Shown piece after piece: positions 57,501 to 62,940 of a stretch of DNA of 64,000 nt. Position 1 is the first letter of the stretch; the number at the start of each line of letters is the position of its first letter. Made by a program: the position numbers and the translations under genes. This stretch comes from Agelaius tricolor (taxonomy: Eukaryota > Chordata > Aves > Passeriformes > Icteridae): NCBI GenBank assembly GCA_023055355.1, contig JALJCS010000015.1, positions 20,263,516 to 20,327,515 of the forward strand. The letters are read 5' to 3'. The notes below the pieces were generated by a model. It saw only the letters and a list, made by a program, of their open reading frames with translations, was not told the origin of the DNA and made no database searches.

Positions 57501-58835
57501 GACACGGGCCGCGATGCCACCCCGCCGGCCACCGCACCGGAGGGCAAGGCTGAGGAGGGGGGCACCAAAGCGGGGTCCCCCGAGGCAGAGGGGGGCTCGG
57601 GGCGGTGCAGCGAGGACAGCCAGAGCCCCGGCAGCTCGGCGGGCGACGAGGGGGACGAGGACCCCAGCAAGACTCTGTGCGAGGCGTGCAACATCCGCTT
57701 CAGCCGCCACGAGACCTACGTGGTGCACAAGCGCTTCTACTGCGCCTCGCGGCACGATCCCCCCCTGCGCCGCCCCGCCGCCCCCAAAGTGCCCTTCCTG
57801 CCGCAGCCCCTGCGCACCCGCAAGCGCCGCAAGCTCTACGAGATCCACGGCGCCGCTCGCCGCCCCGCAGAGCCCCCGCCGGCCCCGGAGCCCCCGCCAG
57901 CAGAGCCGCCCGCGGCCGCCCCTGAGCCCCGCGCCGGCCCCATGGACACCGAGGGTCCCATCGACCTGAGCAAGAAGCCGCGCTGGCAGAGCGAGCCGGC
58001 ACCGACACCGGTACCGGCACCGGCGCCGCTGCTGCCCCTGGCCGACTACCACGAGTGCACCGCGTGCCGCATCAGCTTCAACAGCCTGGACGCGTACCTG
58101 GCGCACAAGAAGTACCAGTGCCCCGCCACGCCGCTGCAGCCCCGCACGCTGGAGCACCTGCAGAAGATGAAGGGGGCCATGGCCGCCCCCCTCAAGGGCC
58201 GGCACAGCCCCGGCAGCCCCGGTGAAGGGGACCCCGAAGGAGGGGTGCGGGTGAGGGCGGCCCCGGCGGGGAGCCCCGGCATCCCCTACCCCGGGGCGGA
58301 CTCGCTGCAGCGTCACCCCAAGGGCTCCCTGCCACCGCCGGGGGCCAAGGGTCCCCTGGCCGCCTGTCCCTACTGTCCCCTCAACGGGGCCATCAAGGGC
58401 GACCTCCTGGAGCACTTCCGAAACGCCCACGGGCTCTTCGTGGCCAAGCCGGGGCCACCGGAGGCCCCCGGTGCCAGCAGGATGCCCGAGCCCCCGCTGC
58501 CCACCGTGTCCCCTCCCCGCCCGCCCGGCCCCCGCCTCCGCCGGGACAGCACCAAGGAGGGCCGGGACAGCCCCCGGCCCCCTGGCTCCCCCCGCGCCCC
58601 CGCCTCGCCCGGAGCCCCCGAGGCGCTGCGGGAAGCCGCCCGCAAGCCCCCCACGCCCCCCGCCTACACGGACAGGGGAGTGCAGACCCCCCCGGGCAAG
58701 GCTGTGCCCGGCCCGGTGCCCAACGGCAACCACAGGTACTGTCGCCTCTGCAACATCAAGTTCAGCAGCCTGTCCACCTTCATCGCCCACAAGAAGTATT
58801 ACTGCTCCTCCCACGCCGCCGAGCACGTCAAGTAA
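24483..58835 (+). CDS. ZFPM1: ZFPM1 / FOG1, GATA-factor cofactor (10 coding exons)
   Basis: Spliced coding sequence: 24483-24522, 39561-39692, 41956-42045, 50999-51135, 53524-53626, 54674-54883, 55423-55653, 55986-56081, 56174-56323, 56659-58835. This is 3366 bases, or 1121 residues, with all phases consistent. FOG1 binds the N-terminal finger of GATA factors and recruits NuRD and CtBP in erythroid, megakaryocyte and heart development. Residues 1-13 ([13 protein letters not shown]) are the FOG repression motif that contacts NuRD. Fingers lie at about 243-264, 289-313, 321-341, 349-370, 608-628, 737-757, 863-883, 966-987 and 1091-1111. Several end in Cys (C2HC), the GATA-binding type. The CtBP motif PIDLSK is at 830. 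Possible SUMO sites are VKAEP and IKEEP. The human protein is about 1006 residues, so this one is longer, mainly in exon 10 linkers. The C-terminus HAAEHVK matches the mammalian one. Confidence 0.96.
25730..25768. repeat. Poly-T tract in ZFPM1 intron 1
   Basis: Two long T runs separated by CTTC. Similar runs occur at 26789-26842 and 27098-27127. These are spaced between GATA clusters. Confidence 0.85.
26789..26842. repeat. Poly-T / TTTC tract
   Basis: T runs with TTTC interruptions followed by about 32 T and a short GT run. Simple sequence; no poly-A retrogene is attached on either side that I can see. Confidence 0.85.
27098..27127. repeat. Poly-T tract
   Basis: About 27 T after TTTTTTTTC. 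Simple sequence within intron 1. Confidence 0.85.
30720..31690. repeat. Degenerate tandem array, unit about 40-60 bp
   Basis: About 20 diverged copies built from GGGGTCAGTGCCTGGAG, CTTTGGGAATGTT and GATGTGCCTTGGGATGG. One interior stretch (31400-31440) departs from the pattern and contains GATAAG. The array is old, with every copy different. Similar GGGTCAGT units occur at the window end. Confidence 0.75.
31795..31819. repeat. (CT)n microsatellite
   Basis: Twelve or so CT dinucleotides, located between the degenerate tandem array and a GATA-rich island. Confidence 0.9.
31855..32125. promoter_or_regulatory. ZFPM1: GATA-rich island in ZFPM1 intron 1
   Basis: GATA cores occur near 31864, 31917 (GATAAG), 31928, 31940, 32029 (TATC), 32048 (GATAAG), 32105 and 32116. 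The island is AT-richer and non-repetitive, set between GC-rich repeats. It also contains CCAAT (31959) and CATTA motifs. Candidate enhancer. Confidence 0.4.
32815..32935. promoter_or_regulatory. ZFPM1: Small GATA cluster
   Basis: Six GATA or TATC cores in 120 bases, including GTGATAAAAA, AGAGATAAAG, GGTATCTG, GTTATCTATC and CTTATCTC. Candidate regulatory element in intron 1. Confidence 0.3.
33656..33755. repeat. Two-copy tandem duplication, unit about 50 bp
   Basis: ATTGAGGGCTTTTCCCCCAG and the following CTCTGGCAGGGAG occur twice in direct succession with two or three differences. Confidence 0.85.
34060..34420. promoter_or_regulatory. ZFPM1: GATA-containing island in ZFPM1 intron 1
   Basis: CTATCAGGG, CCTTATCGACC, CTTTATCGGCC, TGATAAAGTTACAG and CCTATCAGC lie in moderately GC-rich, non-repetitive sequence. 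TATCGGCCCATCGG-like and TATCGACCCCATC-like blocks recur. Function inferred only from motif density. Confidence 0.3.
34552..34612 (-). mobile_element. CR1 LINE relic (3' end)
   Basis: GGAATGGTTTGGGTTGGGAA, GCTCATCCGG and AGGGCAGGGACCTTCCACCA match the complement of the CR1 3' end. Short and diverged. Confidence 0.7.
34753..35300. repeat. AT-rich tandem repeat with conserved TTAGGCCTAA
   Basis: Three to four diverged units of about 130 bp. Each has a CTGG-A-AAATTAGGCCTAA block at about 34763, 35022 and 35152, a TAATAATTAAT-like stretch and a CAGCATCACCCA block. A fourth, partial unit is near 35253. The first unit contains an extra 18-20 bp AT repeat (34790-34930). Confidence 0.7.
35380..35565. 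promoter_or_regulatory. ZFPM1: GATA-containing island
   Basis: TTTTATCTGG, GAGATAAAG, TCTATCAGC, GCTGATCTTT, GAGATACCC and CCTGATAGGG occur within 190 bases. Candidate intron 1 element. Confidence 0.3.
36162..36200. repeat. (TTA)n / (TTG)n microsatellite
   Basis: About 12 trinucleotide steps, TTATTATTATTATTATTATTG and onward. Confidence 0.85.
36519..36655 (-). mobile_element. CR1 LINE fragment (3' end)
   Basis: GAATGGTTTGGGTTGGAAGG, ACCTTAAAGCTCATCTCCTT, GGGGACACATTCCATTTAGC and CAACCTGGCCTTGAACACTT are the complement of the CR1 3' end. The 3' terminus is at about 36519. Better preserved than the copy at 34552. Confidence 0.9.
37765..38530. repeat. Tandem array, unit about 145 bp, 5 copies
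   Basis: Each unit contains GGATGCTGTTGGCCACC, a CATCCCTGTAGG- or CCCATACCAGG-like block, GTTGGATTTATATGG, GCATCCCCATTTCCCTCCTG and GCTTTGGGGTGGGATGTGGG. Copies begin near 37770, 37970, 38110, 38255 and 38425. Later copies are more alike. It lies in ZFPM1 intron 1. Confidence 0.8.
38991..39046. repeat. Short tandem CCCCCCGTGGT repeat
   Basis: Four to five copies of a unit of about 13 bases, with one GTGATC variant. Confidence 0.8.
39561..39692 (+). CDS. ZFPM1: ZFPM1 coding exon 2
   Basis: CCCACAG acceptor, then GGTCC joining the C of exon 1 to give [11 protein letters not shown]. Ends in GSEG with phase 1, donor GTGAGC at 39693. The segment is acidic and poorly conserved against mammals, but the RSL junction fits. 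Confidence 0.85.
39811..40005. repeat. Tandem repeat, unit about 46 bp, 4 copies
   Basis: The unit runs GGGTTCCATCCCTCTGGGAC, CCTGGGGACAGCCCTGTGTC, CCTGCA. The copies are nearly identical. Each carries a CCCTGCAG acceptor-like site, located 120-300 bases after exon 2. Confidence 0.9.
40025..40370. repeat. Degenerate tandem repeat rich in TGACC and AAAGTCA
   Basis: About 11 diverged units of roughly 25-40 bp with GGGTGCAAAGTCAC or GTTAAGTGACCTTT. The TGACCT core is the half-site of several nuclear receptors, but the repeat origin explains its recurrence. Confidence 0.65.
40690..41215. repeat. Degenerate tandem repeats
   Basis: A two-copy 32-bp duplication (GGGCAGCCAGGCCATGGTGC, 40690-40752) is followed by about 15 diverged copies of an AGCTGGAGCAGGGAAGGGAC-like unit of about 30 bp. 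Confidence 0.75.
41240..41730. promoter_or_regulatory. ZFPM1: Candidate enhancer before ZFPM1 exon 3
   Basis: A non-repetitive, AT-rich island between tandem repeats and exon 3. It has CTTATCTGAT (41260), GTGATAGC, GAGATAAGG (about 41360), GGATAAAAATCGATA, GCTTATCACCTG (about 41503, GATA next to an E-box), TTTATCAGC (about 41662), and a TGACGTCA at about 41535. Homeodomain-like TTAATCA and TAATAATC motifs are also present. No frame is coding. Confidence 0.45.
41956..42045 (+). CDS. ZFPM1: ZFPM1 coding exon 3
   Basis: Acceptor CGCAG; the preceding G plus AG gives [13 protein letters not shown] and ends WNGPG, phase 1, donor GTGAGT at 42046. The WxGPxELE context across the exon 3-4 junction matches mammalian FOG1. 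Confidence 0.9.
42582..42825 (-). mobile_element. CR1 LINE fragment
   Basis: CAGGATCATGGAATATCTGG, CAGGGAGCTCTGGAGATCAT, CTGTGCCAGGGCTCTGCCAC and GAAGCTCTTCCTCATGTTGA are the complement of CR1 3' sequence (a variant with AGGTGACACAGGGACACATC). It resembles, in opposite orientation, the fragment at 62470-62660. Confidence 0.85.
43495..43720. promoter_or_regulatory. ZFPM1: GATA-rich island in ZFPM1 intron 3
   Basis: ATTATCGGGC, GCCGATAGCG, GGCTATCAGG, CTTTATCAGG and CTTTATCGGG lie within about 210 bases of CpG-containing, non-repetitive DNA. Candidate element. Confidence 0.35.
44880..44962. repeat. Poly-T tracts
   Basis: Three T runs of 8 to 20, separated by CTC and a short unique stretch. 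Downstream of an AT-rich TAATTA-type segment at 44725-44775. Confidence 0.85.
45463..45955. repeat. Minisatellite, unit 38 bp, about 12 copies
   Basis: The unit is GGGGACAGTGACAGTGTGAG, GGGATGCTCAGGGATTTT. One copy lacks about 7 bases. In the middle, copies with GCTCAGG and GATCAGG alternate. The flanking copies are diverged. Confidence 0.92.
46320..46690. repeat. Two diverged direct copies of about 115 bp
   Basis: Copy 1 (about 46322-46435) and copy 2 (about 46562-46672) share GACAGGGTG-CCCTGGCACAG, GGTCC, CTGGCAGCCC, AGCCAGGAA and CTTTTCCT-CTTCCCATCCT. They are separated by unrelated sequence. A local segmental duplication. Confidence 0.8.
46840..47470. promoter_or_regulatory. ZFPM1: GATA motifs scattered in ZFPM1 intron 3
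   Basis: GCTTATCAGC (46848), CATTATCCAG (47039), CCGATAAGG (47062), AGAGATAAAGG (47128), GGGATAATC (47347) and TCTTATCGG (47456). Candidate element or elements; the strongest pairing is 47039-47135. Confidence 0.3.
47725..48216. repeat. Imperfect inverted repeat, arms about 75 bp
   Basis: The arm 47725-47799 (CAGGAGGGAAGGGCAGAG, then CCAGACAAACCCACCCATCC, ending CTCCTGCATCC) is the reverse complement of 48141-48216 at about 90% by eye. The loop is about 340 bases and contains the (ATCC)n run. Similarity extends, with gaps, about 35 bases beyond the outer ends. Confidence 0.85.
47850..47904. repeat. (ATCC)n microsatellite
   Basis: About 13 copies of CATC with one CGTC variant near the start. 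Confidence 0.95.
48525..48780. promoter_or_regulatory. ZFPM1: GATA pairs around a TTCC microsatellite
   Basis: TTGATAGGAAGATAAGCC (about 48552-48569) and GAGATAAGCCC with CTGATAAGGAGG (about 48744-48770) flank a (TTCC)n run at 48637-48680. Two pairs with close spacing suggest regulatory sites. Confidence 0.35.
48637..48680. repeat. (TTCC)n microsatellite
   Basis: About ten TTCC or TCCC tetranucleotides. Confidence 0.85.
49780..49845. repeat. Dispersed repeat, copy 1
   Basis: The sequence with core GGGAATAAATCCCAAACAGC, followed by TCCCTCATCCCTC-TCCTCCC, TGTGCTGAGG and GGAGCTGGTG, recurs at 52145-52208 in the same orientation. It is probably part of an interspersed element that I do not recognise. 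Confidence 0.75.
50660..50790. promoter_or_regulatory. ZFPM1: GATA island close to ZFPM1 exon 4
   Basis: ATCTTATCTGCG (50667), TGTTATCTAACC (50738) and GCCTTATCAGATAATCAAAG (50762, two opposed cores) occur in AT-rich, non-repetitive DNA about 250 bases upstream of exon 4. Confidence 0.4.
50999..51135 (+). CDS. ZFPM1: ZFPM1 coding exon 4
   Basis: CCCCGCAG acceptor; encodes [20 protein letters not shown] then [12 protein letters not shown], ending DT at phase 0, donor GTAAGG at 51136. The LSWGPF-type motif is shared with mammalian FOG1. Confidence 0.92.
52145..52208. repeat. Dispersed repeat, copy 2
   Basis: Matches 49780-49845 in direct orientation over about 63 bases with few changes, starting at AATAAATCCCAAACAGCTCC. 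Similarity fades on both sides. Confidence 0.75.
52935..53185. repeat. Minisatellite, unit about 20-21 bp
   Basis: About 12 copies of TGTGCCAGTGTGTCACACCC with CATG variants. The unit is partly palindromic (GTGTCACAC). Confidence 0.9.
53524..53626 (+). CDS. ZFPM1: ZFPM1 coding exon 5
   Basis: CCCACAG acceptor; [20 protein letters not shown] and on to NANTVIYRK, phase 1. This matches the FOG1 segment with TLLLVDEACWL. The donor must be GTTGGT at 53627 to keep frame into exon 6, a weak but GT-containing site. Confidence 0.9.
53770..54490. repeat. Minisatellite filling ZFPM1 intron 5
   Basis: GGGATGGGCACA-type units of 12-32 bases. From 54165 a 32-bp unit appears (GCAAGGTGGATGCAGGGATC, GCACAGGGATGT). 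About 40 copies in all, occupying most of a 1.05 kb intron. It keeps long frames open on both strands that are not genes. Confidence 0.9.
54674..54883 (+). CDS. ZFPM1: ZFPM1 coding exon 6
   Basis: CTCTCCAG acceptor; [17 protein letters not shown] through VKAEPGES to [19 protein letters not shown], phase 1, donor GTGAGT at 54884. The last block is nearly identical to mammalian FOG1. Confidence 0.95.
54895..55290. repeat. Minisatellite filling ZFPM1 intron 6
   Basis: GGGAGGGACACACAGGGA-type units of about 16-22 bases, roughly 20 copies, starting only 12 bases after the exon 6 donor. Confidence 0.9.
55316..55410. repeat. Three tandem copies of a 30-bp acceptor-like unit
   Basis: CCAGCCTGTCCCACAGCGAT, GTCCCTGTCC occurs three times directly upstream of exon 7. 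Each copy contains a pyrimidine-rich run followed by CACAG and CCCCAG. Confidence 0.9.
55423..55653 (+). CDS. ZFPM1: ZFPM1 coding exon 7 (zinc fingers 1 and 2)
   Basis: CTCCACAG acceptor. It completes the Lys codon, then [19 protein letters not shown] and the C2HC finger 1, which binds GATA factors. [19 protein letters not shown] and finger 2 follow. Donor GTATGG at 55654. Confidence 0.96.
55986..56081 (+). CDS. ZFPM1: ZFPM1 coding exon 8 (zinc finger 3)
   Basis: GGCAG acceptor; [20 protein letters not shown] and on to [10 protein letters not shown], finger 3. Donor GTGAGT at 56082. Essentially identical to mammalian FOG1. The next intron is only 92 bases. Confidence 0.96.
56174..56323 (+). 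CDS. ZFPM1: ZFPM1 coding exon 9 (zinc finger 4)
   Basis: CCTCAG acceptor; [20 protein letters not shown], then [20 protein letters not shown]. Finger 4 is complete in this exon. Donor GTGAGT at 56324, phase 1. Confidence 0.96.
56659..58835 (+). CDS. ZFPM1: ZFPM1 coding exon 10 (zinc fingers 5-9, CtBP motif)
   Basis: CCTGCAG acceptor; [20 protein letters not shown] starts the exon, and the stop TAA is at 58833. It carries the C2HC fingers 5 (from 608), 6 (737), 7 (863) and 9 (1091), the degenerate finger 8 (966) and the PIDLSKK CtBP site. Linkers are Pro/Ala/Gly-rich and longer than in mammals. The exon itself is a CpG-rich block. Confidence 0.97.
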
Positions 58836-59285
58836 CCCCCCCAGAGCCCCCCAGCACCGCTCGGGGGGCTGCAGGGGCTGGGGGATGGAACCGGTGCCTG
58901 ACACCCGCCCCTGTGCAGGGGTTGGGGTGATGGAGGAACCCCCCAGGAGGCTCCACCGGGGCAGCTTCGGCATCTGGAGAGCCCCAAAGTTCACTGGGGT
59001 TGGGGGGTGAGGACATTGGAGGTAGGGGTCAGCCCCCACCTGTGCCCCGGGGGGAAACTGAGGCAGGAGGACTGTGCATGGCCCTGCCCTGGGGGCTGCA
59101 GGGGGCTTTTCCCTGTAGACACTACGGGGCTGGGGTGGGGGGGCACGGTACCCCAGGAAATCTGGGGGTGCCCCCACCACAGAGCAGACCCTGCACGGAG
59201 GCAGCCCTGGGAGCGAGGATGGAGCTGCCATGGGAACTGTGTGTATAAATAAGTGTGTACAGAAATAAATATGTCTGCTAAACAC
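58836..59285 (+). other. ZFPM1: ZFPM1 3' UTR
   Basis: Short GC-rich UTR ending in the AT-rich stretch GTATAAATAAGTGTGTACAG and AATAAA at 59264. Confidence 0.8.
59264..59269 (+). other. ZFPM1: ZFPM1 polyadenylation signal
   Basis: AATAAA with a GTGTGGGGTGGGG element about 20 bases downstream, a typical GT-rich downstream element. Confidence 0.85.
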
Positions 59286-60400
59286 CTGTGTGGGGTGGGG
59301 GACACTGCAGGGGCTGGCACGGCCACCAGCATCCCGAGGGCCATGGGGACATGGGGTGTGTACAGCCATGGTGACAGCAGGGGCAGGGCACAATGTCCCC
59401 ACGCTGTCCCCGGGTGGCACCTTCAGCAGCCCAGGGAGGTCACACACCGTGGGGCAAAGTGCAGCTCCCAGATGGGGCTCAGCTGGTGCTGATGGCTCAT
59501 TAATTATCAAGGTAATTAAGCCCCACAGTGCCGGGTGGGGTCAGGTCTCTGCCACAGGAGCAGCCCCTGAGCTGCAGCTCCAGACCCTGCTGTGAGTGCC
59601 CAGGTGAGTGTGGCTCAGGTCAGGTGTCCCCCACAGGGTGACAGGGGAGGATGGCCCTAAGGACCCCCAGAGCATGGCTTCTCGCCTCCCCACTGCTCAT
59701 CCCAGTGTTTCCCAGTATCCCCAGTCCAGCACAGGTGGGCAGTGGGTTGTTCCCCTTTCTCCCACCCTCTCTGGCAGGCGTGGTGCTTCAGGATCTTTCT
59801 GGGAACACTTGGGGACAGTCCCCACGGGCCAGGTCACTGGGGCCCAGTGCCCCCACTCTGTTTGTTTCCCAGCTGGTATTCCTGGAGCTGCTGGGCCCTT
59901 GGGATGGCCCTGACCTGGCCAGGCCAGCAGCAGCAGCACCTGGGGTTGTGCAAGGCTGGGGTGGGCACAGGGACTGCCCCTGCCCAGGGCTGGGGACCCC
60001 AGGGACCAGAACACCCCCTCATGTCCCTCCCTCTGTGCCAGCCCTGCACAGTCAGGGGCACAGGGAGCAGGGAGATTTCTCAGCCCTTTGAAAGGAGTAA
60101 GGACAGGCATGGTGCCAGCTGCCACAGGCCAGGGCTTTGGGGTTTGCCCCATTACTGTGTTGTGGGTGTCTCAGCTCTGTGCCAAGGGGTGGGAGCCAGG
60201 CTCTGGTGCCAGGGAGGAGGAGGATGAAGGCAGCAGCTCCCCTGGGGAAGCGCTTGCGACAGGTTCCCTCCTCGCACCTCTTACACCATCACCAGCTCAG
60301 GGTGCCAAGCAGTGCAAGGGCTGAGCGTCCTGGGTGCCCACCCCCCCCCCCCAAAAGACAACACAAAACACAGCTGAATTCAGGAGAACTTCACTTAAAT
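59286..60400. other. Spacer between convergent ZFPM1 and CIDEC
   Basis: No gene recognised. It contains an AT-rich, non-repetitive TTAATTATCAAGGTAATTAA at about 59499 and a C run at 60342-60354. The two genes converge, so both 3' ends face this spacer. Confidence 0.7.
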
Positions 60401-60403
60401 AAA

Positions 60404-60409
60404 TATATT
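60404..60409 (-). other. CIDEC: Possible CIDEC polyadenylation signal (variant)
   Basis: No AATAAA was found on the minus strand within 200 bases of the stop. The AATATA variant lies in the AT-rich stretch 60395-60412, about 170 bases past the stop codon. Weakly supported. Confidence 0.3.
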
Positions 60410-60580
60410 TACAGAGCAGCAGCTATTCCAGAGCAGGTTTGACCACACTCAGCCAGCGGAGTGCAAGGAGAGGCTGTGCCAGGCACCCTGGCAGCCTCTG
60501 CCCAGGCATTGACCTAGCGGGGTGCTGGGACCCCCGAGGGCTGGGGGGACAGCAGAGGGGACAGGCCAGGCCAGCCAGCC

Positions 60581-60773
60581 TCACTGTGACATCTTCTTGT
60601 AGGGCAGGGCAGGGAGGCTGCAGGGCAGGAGGTTCTGCAGGGGCAGCGAGCTCTTCTCCTCTTCCTTCTGCTCCTCCTCAGTGGCATCCAGGAGCTGCTG
60701 CATGTAGCACGAGGTGCCCAGGAGGACGTGGCCCGTGGCCTGCATGCTGAACAGCGCCCAGCGCAGGGCTTCC
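60581..60773 (-). CDS. CIDEC: CIDEC coding exon 5
   Basis: TGCCCAG acceptor; completes Lys then EALRWALFSMQATGHVLLGT and ends KKMSQ with TGA at 60583-60581. The Glu-rich segment after LLDATEE differs from mammals. Confidence 0.94.
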
Positions 60774-61709
60774 CTGGGCAGGGAGAAAGGGGTCAGTGTG
60801 CCACAGCAGGGCTGGGCAGTGTCCCCTGTCCCCAGAGTGTCCCCAAAGCCCCGCACTCACTTCACCAGGCGCCGGGCCCCGTAGCAGCGCAGGTCGTAGG
60901 ACATGCTGTAGGTGCCATAGAGGGTGGCTTTGACGTTGAGGCAGCCCAGGTCCTTCGGGTGGGTCTTGTACAGGTCGAAGGTGACGGAGGCGACGTCGAT
61001 CCTGCGCGGGGGCTTGCGGGACAGGCTCATCTGGTAGCCACGTGTCTGCAGGAGAGCAGCACCACGGTCACCTGCTGCACCCCACCCTCCCAATCCCACC
61101 TCCAGCGTGGGACACACGGGACAAACCAGCCCCTCAGGGGTCCCCTCACCTTGGGGGCAGTCCAGCTCTGCCCCTTGCTCAGGGCCATCAGGGTTGTGCC
61201 CTCCTCCAGGGTCCGGAAGAAGGACTCAGTCTCCACGGCCGTGCCATCCTCATCCAGCACCAGCACGATGGGCGCGGGCAGGGCCAGGGCGCTCTGGGCC
61301 TGCAGAGGGGCTGGGGGTCAGCAGGGCTGGGGACAGGCCCGGGGCGGGCAGACAGAGCCCGGACAGAGGGACGGACAGAGGGGCAAACAGACCTGGCACA
61401 GCAGCTCGGCCAGGCTGGGGGCCATGACGCCCTTGCGCAGGCTGCGGTCCCCGTTGCACACGCGGTAGGGCCGGGGCCGTGGGGCCGGGCCCGCCAGCAG
61501 CTGCTGGGTCATGGAGGCGCTGGCTGAGACACATCTGGGAAGGGACACAGGGATTGGGGTGTTCTGAGAGCCAGCAGAACCCCCTGGCAGCACCAGCACC
61601 CAGGGAGGGATCTGGGGGGATGTCCCCCATGCTGGGGACAGGGGGTCCATGGCACTTACTTGGACACGGGGGCAGCCAGGCGCTGGCTCAGGGATTTGGC
61701 GTAGTCCAT
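60581..61709 (-). CDS. CIDEC: CIDEC (FSP27/CIDE-3), lipid-droplet protein, 5 coding exons
   Basis: Spliced on the minus strand: 61709-61660, 61534-61393, 61299-61150, 61045-60861, 60773-60581. This is 720 bases, or 239 residues, against 238 in human CIDEC. CIDE proteins sit at lipid-droplet contact sites and drive lipid transfer and droplet growth, chiefly in fat and liver. The N-terminus MDYAKSLSQRL resembles human MEYAMKSLSLL. The CIDE-N domain spans about residues 37-112 (PYRVCNGDRSLRKGVM; VLDEDGTAVETESFF). The CIDE-C domain spans about 128-210, with RRIDVASVTFDLYK, GCLNVKAT, SMSYDLRCYGARRLVK and WALFSMQATGHVLLGTSCY. The last block and LLDATEE point to CIDEC rather than CIDEA or CIDEB. One residue seems missing before GCLNVKA compared with human. 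The gene lies tail-to-tail with ZFPM1. Confidence 0.94.
60861..61045 (-). CDS. CIDEC: CIDEC coding exon 4
   Basis: CTCCTGCAG acceptor; TRGYQMSLSRKPPRRIDVA through YGARRLV, donor GTGAGT. Core of the CIDE-C domain. Confidence 0.93.
61150..61299 (-). CDS. CIDEC: CIDEC coding exon 3
   Basis: CTCTGCAG acceptor; AQSALALPAPIVLVLDEDGT to GQSWTAPK, exactly 50 codons, donor GTGAGG. Second half of CIDE-N, with the acidic DED and ETE patch used in CIDE-N homotypic contacts. Confidence 0.93.
61393..61534 (-). CDS. CIDEC: CIDEC coding exon 2
   Basis: CTTCCCAG acceptor; CVSASASMTQQLLAGPAPRP then PYRVCNGDRSLRKGV and ends AELLCQ at phase 0. The donor is GTCTGT, weaker than average. First half of CIDE-N with the basic face. 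Confidence 0.92.
61660..61709 (-). CDS. CIDEC: CIDEC coding exon 1
   Basis: MDYAKSLSQRLAAPVS plus two bases, donor GTAAGT. The exon starts at 61731 after CCCCGCAG, so 22 bases of 5' UTR precede the start and another exon lies upstream. Confidence 0.9.
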
Positions 61710-62170
61710 CTTCCAAGGAGCACGGAGCAGCCTGCGGGGAGGAAGGACAGTGGTTCCTGTCAGCCCAAGATCGGTTCCCACCAGCACGTCCAAGTCTGCT
61801 CCAGGGCTTCTTCCGCTGCTTTCAGCTCCCGTCTGCTCCAGATCTCCCCACTGGCAATGCCGGTGACAGAATTGAGCCTGAGCTCTGTCACCGCTGCCTT
61901 TACAGGGGCTGGCCCTGCCCTTTGGCCCGGGCCAGGCCAGCGGTGGCCGCCCGGCCAGAGTCCCCTGCCAGCAGGGCTCTTGCGCAAAGGGACACGCGGG
62001 GGCTGAGTCAGCGCTGGAGCAAAGGTGAGACAGCAGCCCTGGGCTCCTGGGAGAGCACATTGGGGCTTTGGGGGTCAGGGACACCCATGGGAGCACCCCC
62101 AGCCCTGCTGATCCAGGGGTGTCTCCAGCCAGGAGCCTCACGGGGTCCAGCAGAGCTCCCATTCCCTCAC

Positions 62171-62200
62171 CTCCAGGGAACAGCAGCTCTTCTCCCGAGG
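62171..62200 (-). other. CIDEC: Possible non-coding first exon of CIDEC
   Basis: On the minus strand CCCTGGAG is followed by GTGAGG at 62170-62165, a good donor. About 30 bases upstream of the presumed start lies TACATAAGGG. The exon would be about 30 bases; its 5' end is a guess. Confidence 0.45.
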
Positions 62201-62223
62201 ATCGAGCCCGTCCTCCTCACCTG

Positions 62224-62234
62224 CCCTTATGTAC
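62224..62234 (-). promoter_or_regulatory. CIDEC: TATA-like box, candidate CIDEC promoter
   Basis: TACATAAGGGC on the minus strand, 25-35 bases from the proposed first exon. A TATA promoter would suit a tissue-restricted gene. Confidence 0.4.
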
Positions 62235-62469
62235 CTGTCACAGAGGCTCCTCCCCAGGCCGCACCCCTCCTGCTCGGCCGGGCCCAATGGGTCCGGTCCG
62301 GCTGAGGGGGGACCGGGAGCCGGGCGGGTCCGGCTGAGAAGGGACCGGGAGCCGGGCAGGTCCGGCCGGGGAAGGGCAGGCTGACAGGGGTGCCATCAAT
62401 CCGTACAAACGTTCCCCTGGGTGTCACAGGACGGTGCCAGGCTGTTCCCAGGGGTGTCCAGGGACAGGA

Positions 62470-62660
62470 GGAGCAGCAGCGGCCACGAACCAAACCCGAG
62501 AAGCTCCCTCTGAACACGAGGGAGAGCCTGTGCGCATGGAGTGTGGCAGAGCCCTGGCACAGCTGCCCAGGGATGTGGGGTCACCTGTCTGGAGCCATCC
62601 CAAACCCACCTGGACGTGTCCCTGTGTCACCTGCCCCACGTGTCCCTGCCAGAGCTCCCG
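62470..62660 (+). mobile_element. CR1 LINE fragment
   Basis: AAGCTCCCTCTGAACACGAG, GAGCCCTGGCACAGCTGCCC and CCCAAACCCACCTGGACGTG are CR1 3' sequence in sense orientation. It lies between CIDEC and the next CpG island and pairs in reverse with 42582-42825. Confidence 0.8.
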
Positions 62661-62932
62661 AACATCCCCCGGTCCTGCGGCACGCGGGTGCCCCGTCCCT
62701 GTGCGCGGGTGCGACCCGGGCACATCTGGAACCCTGCCCCTCCACGTGCACGCCCGCACACGCCTCCTGTGCAGATGTTGGCGCGTTCACGCGTCCACCT
62801 GTGCGCGCACACCTGCGCTCCGTCCATGCCGTGCGCGGCCCCTTTAAGAGACGCGCGGGAGGGCGGGGGGGGAGCAGAGCGCGCGCTCTCCCCTCCCCTC
62901 GCCTCGCGCCGCCGGGCCCCGTCGCGCGCGGA

Positions 62933-62940
62933 TGACGTCA
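62933..62940. promoter_or_regulatory. CRE palindrome TGACGTCA
   Basis: Full CREB/ATF consensus in a CpG island, four bases before an ATG. Such sites are typical of core promoters close to the transcription start. Confidence 0.6.

Noticed and set aside
56877..59510. Antisense open frame of 877 codons over ZFPM1 exon 10
   Set aside because: It arises from the extreme GC content of exon 10; the Arg/Gly/Ala-rich translation has no recognisable domain.
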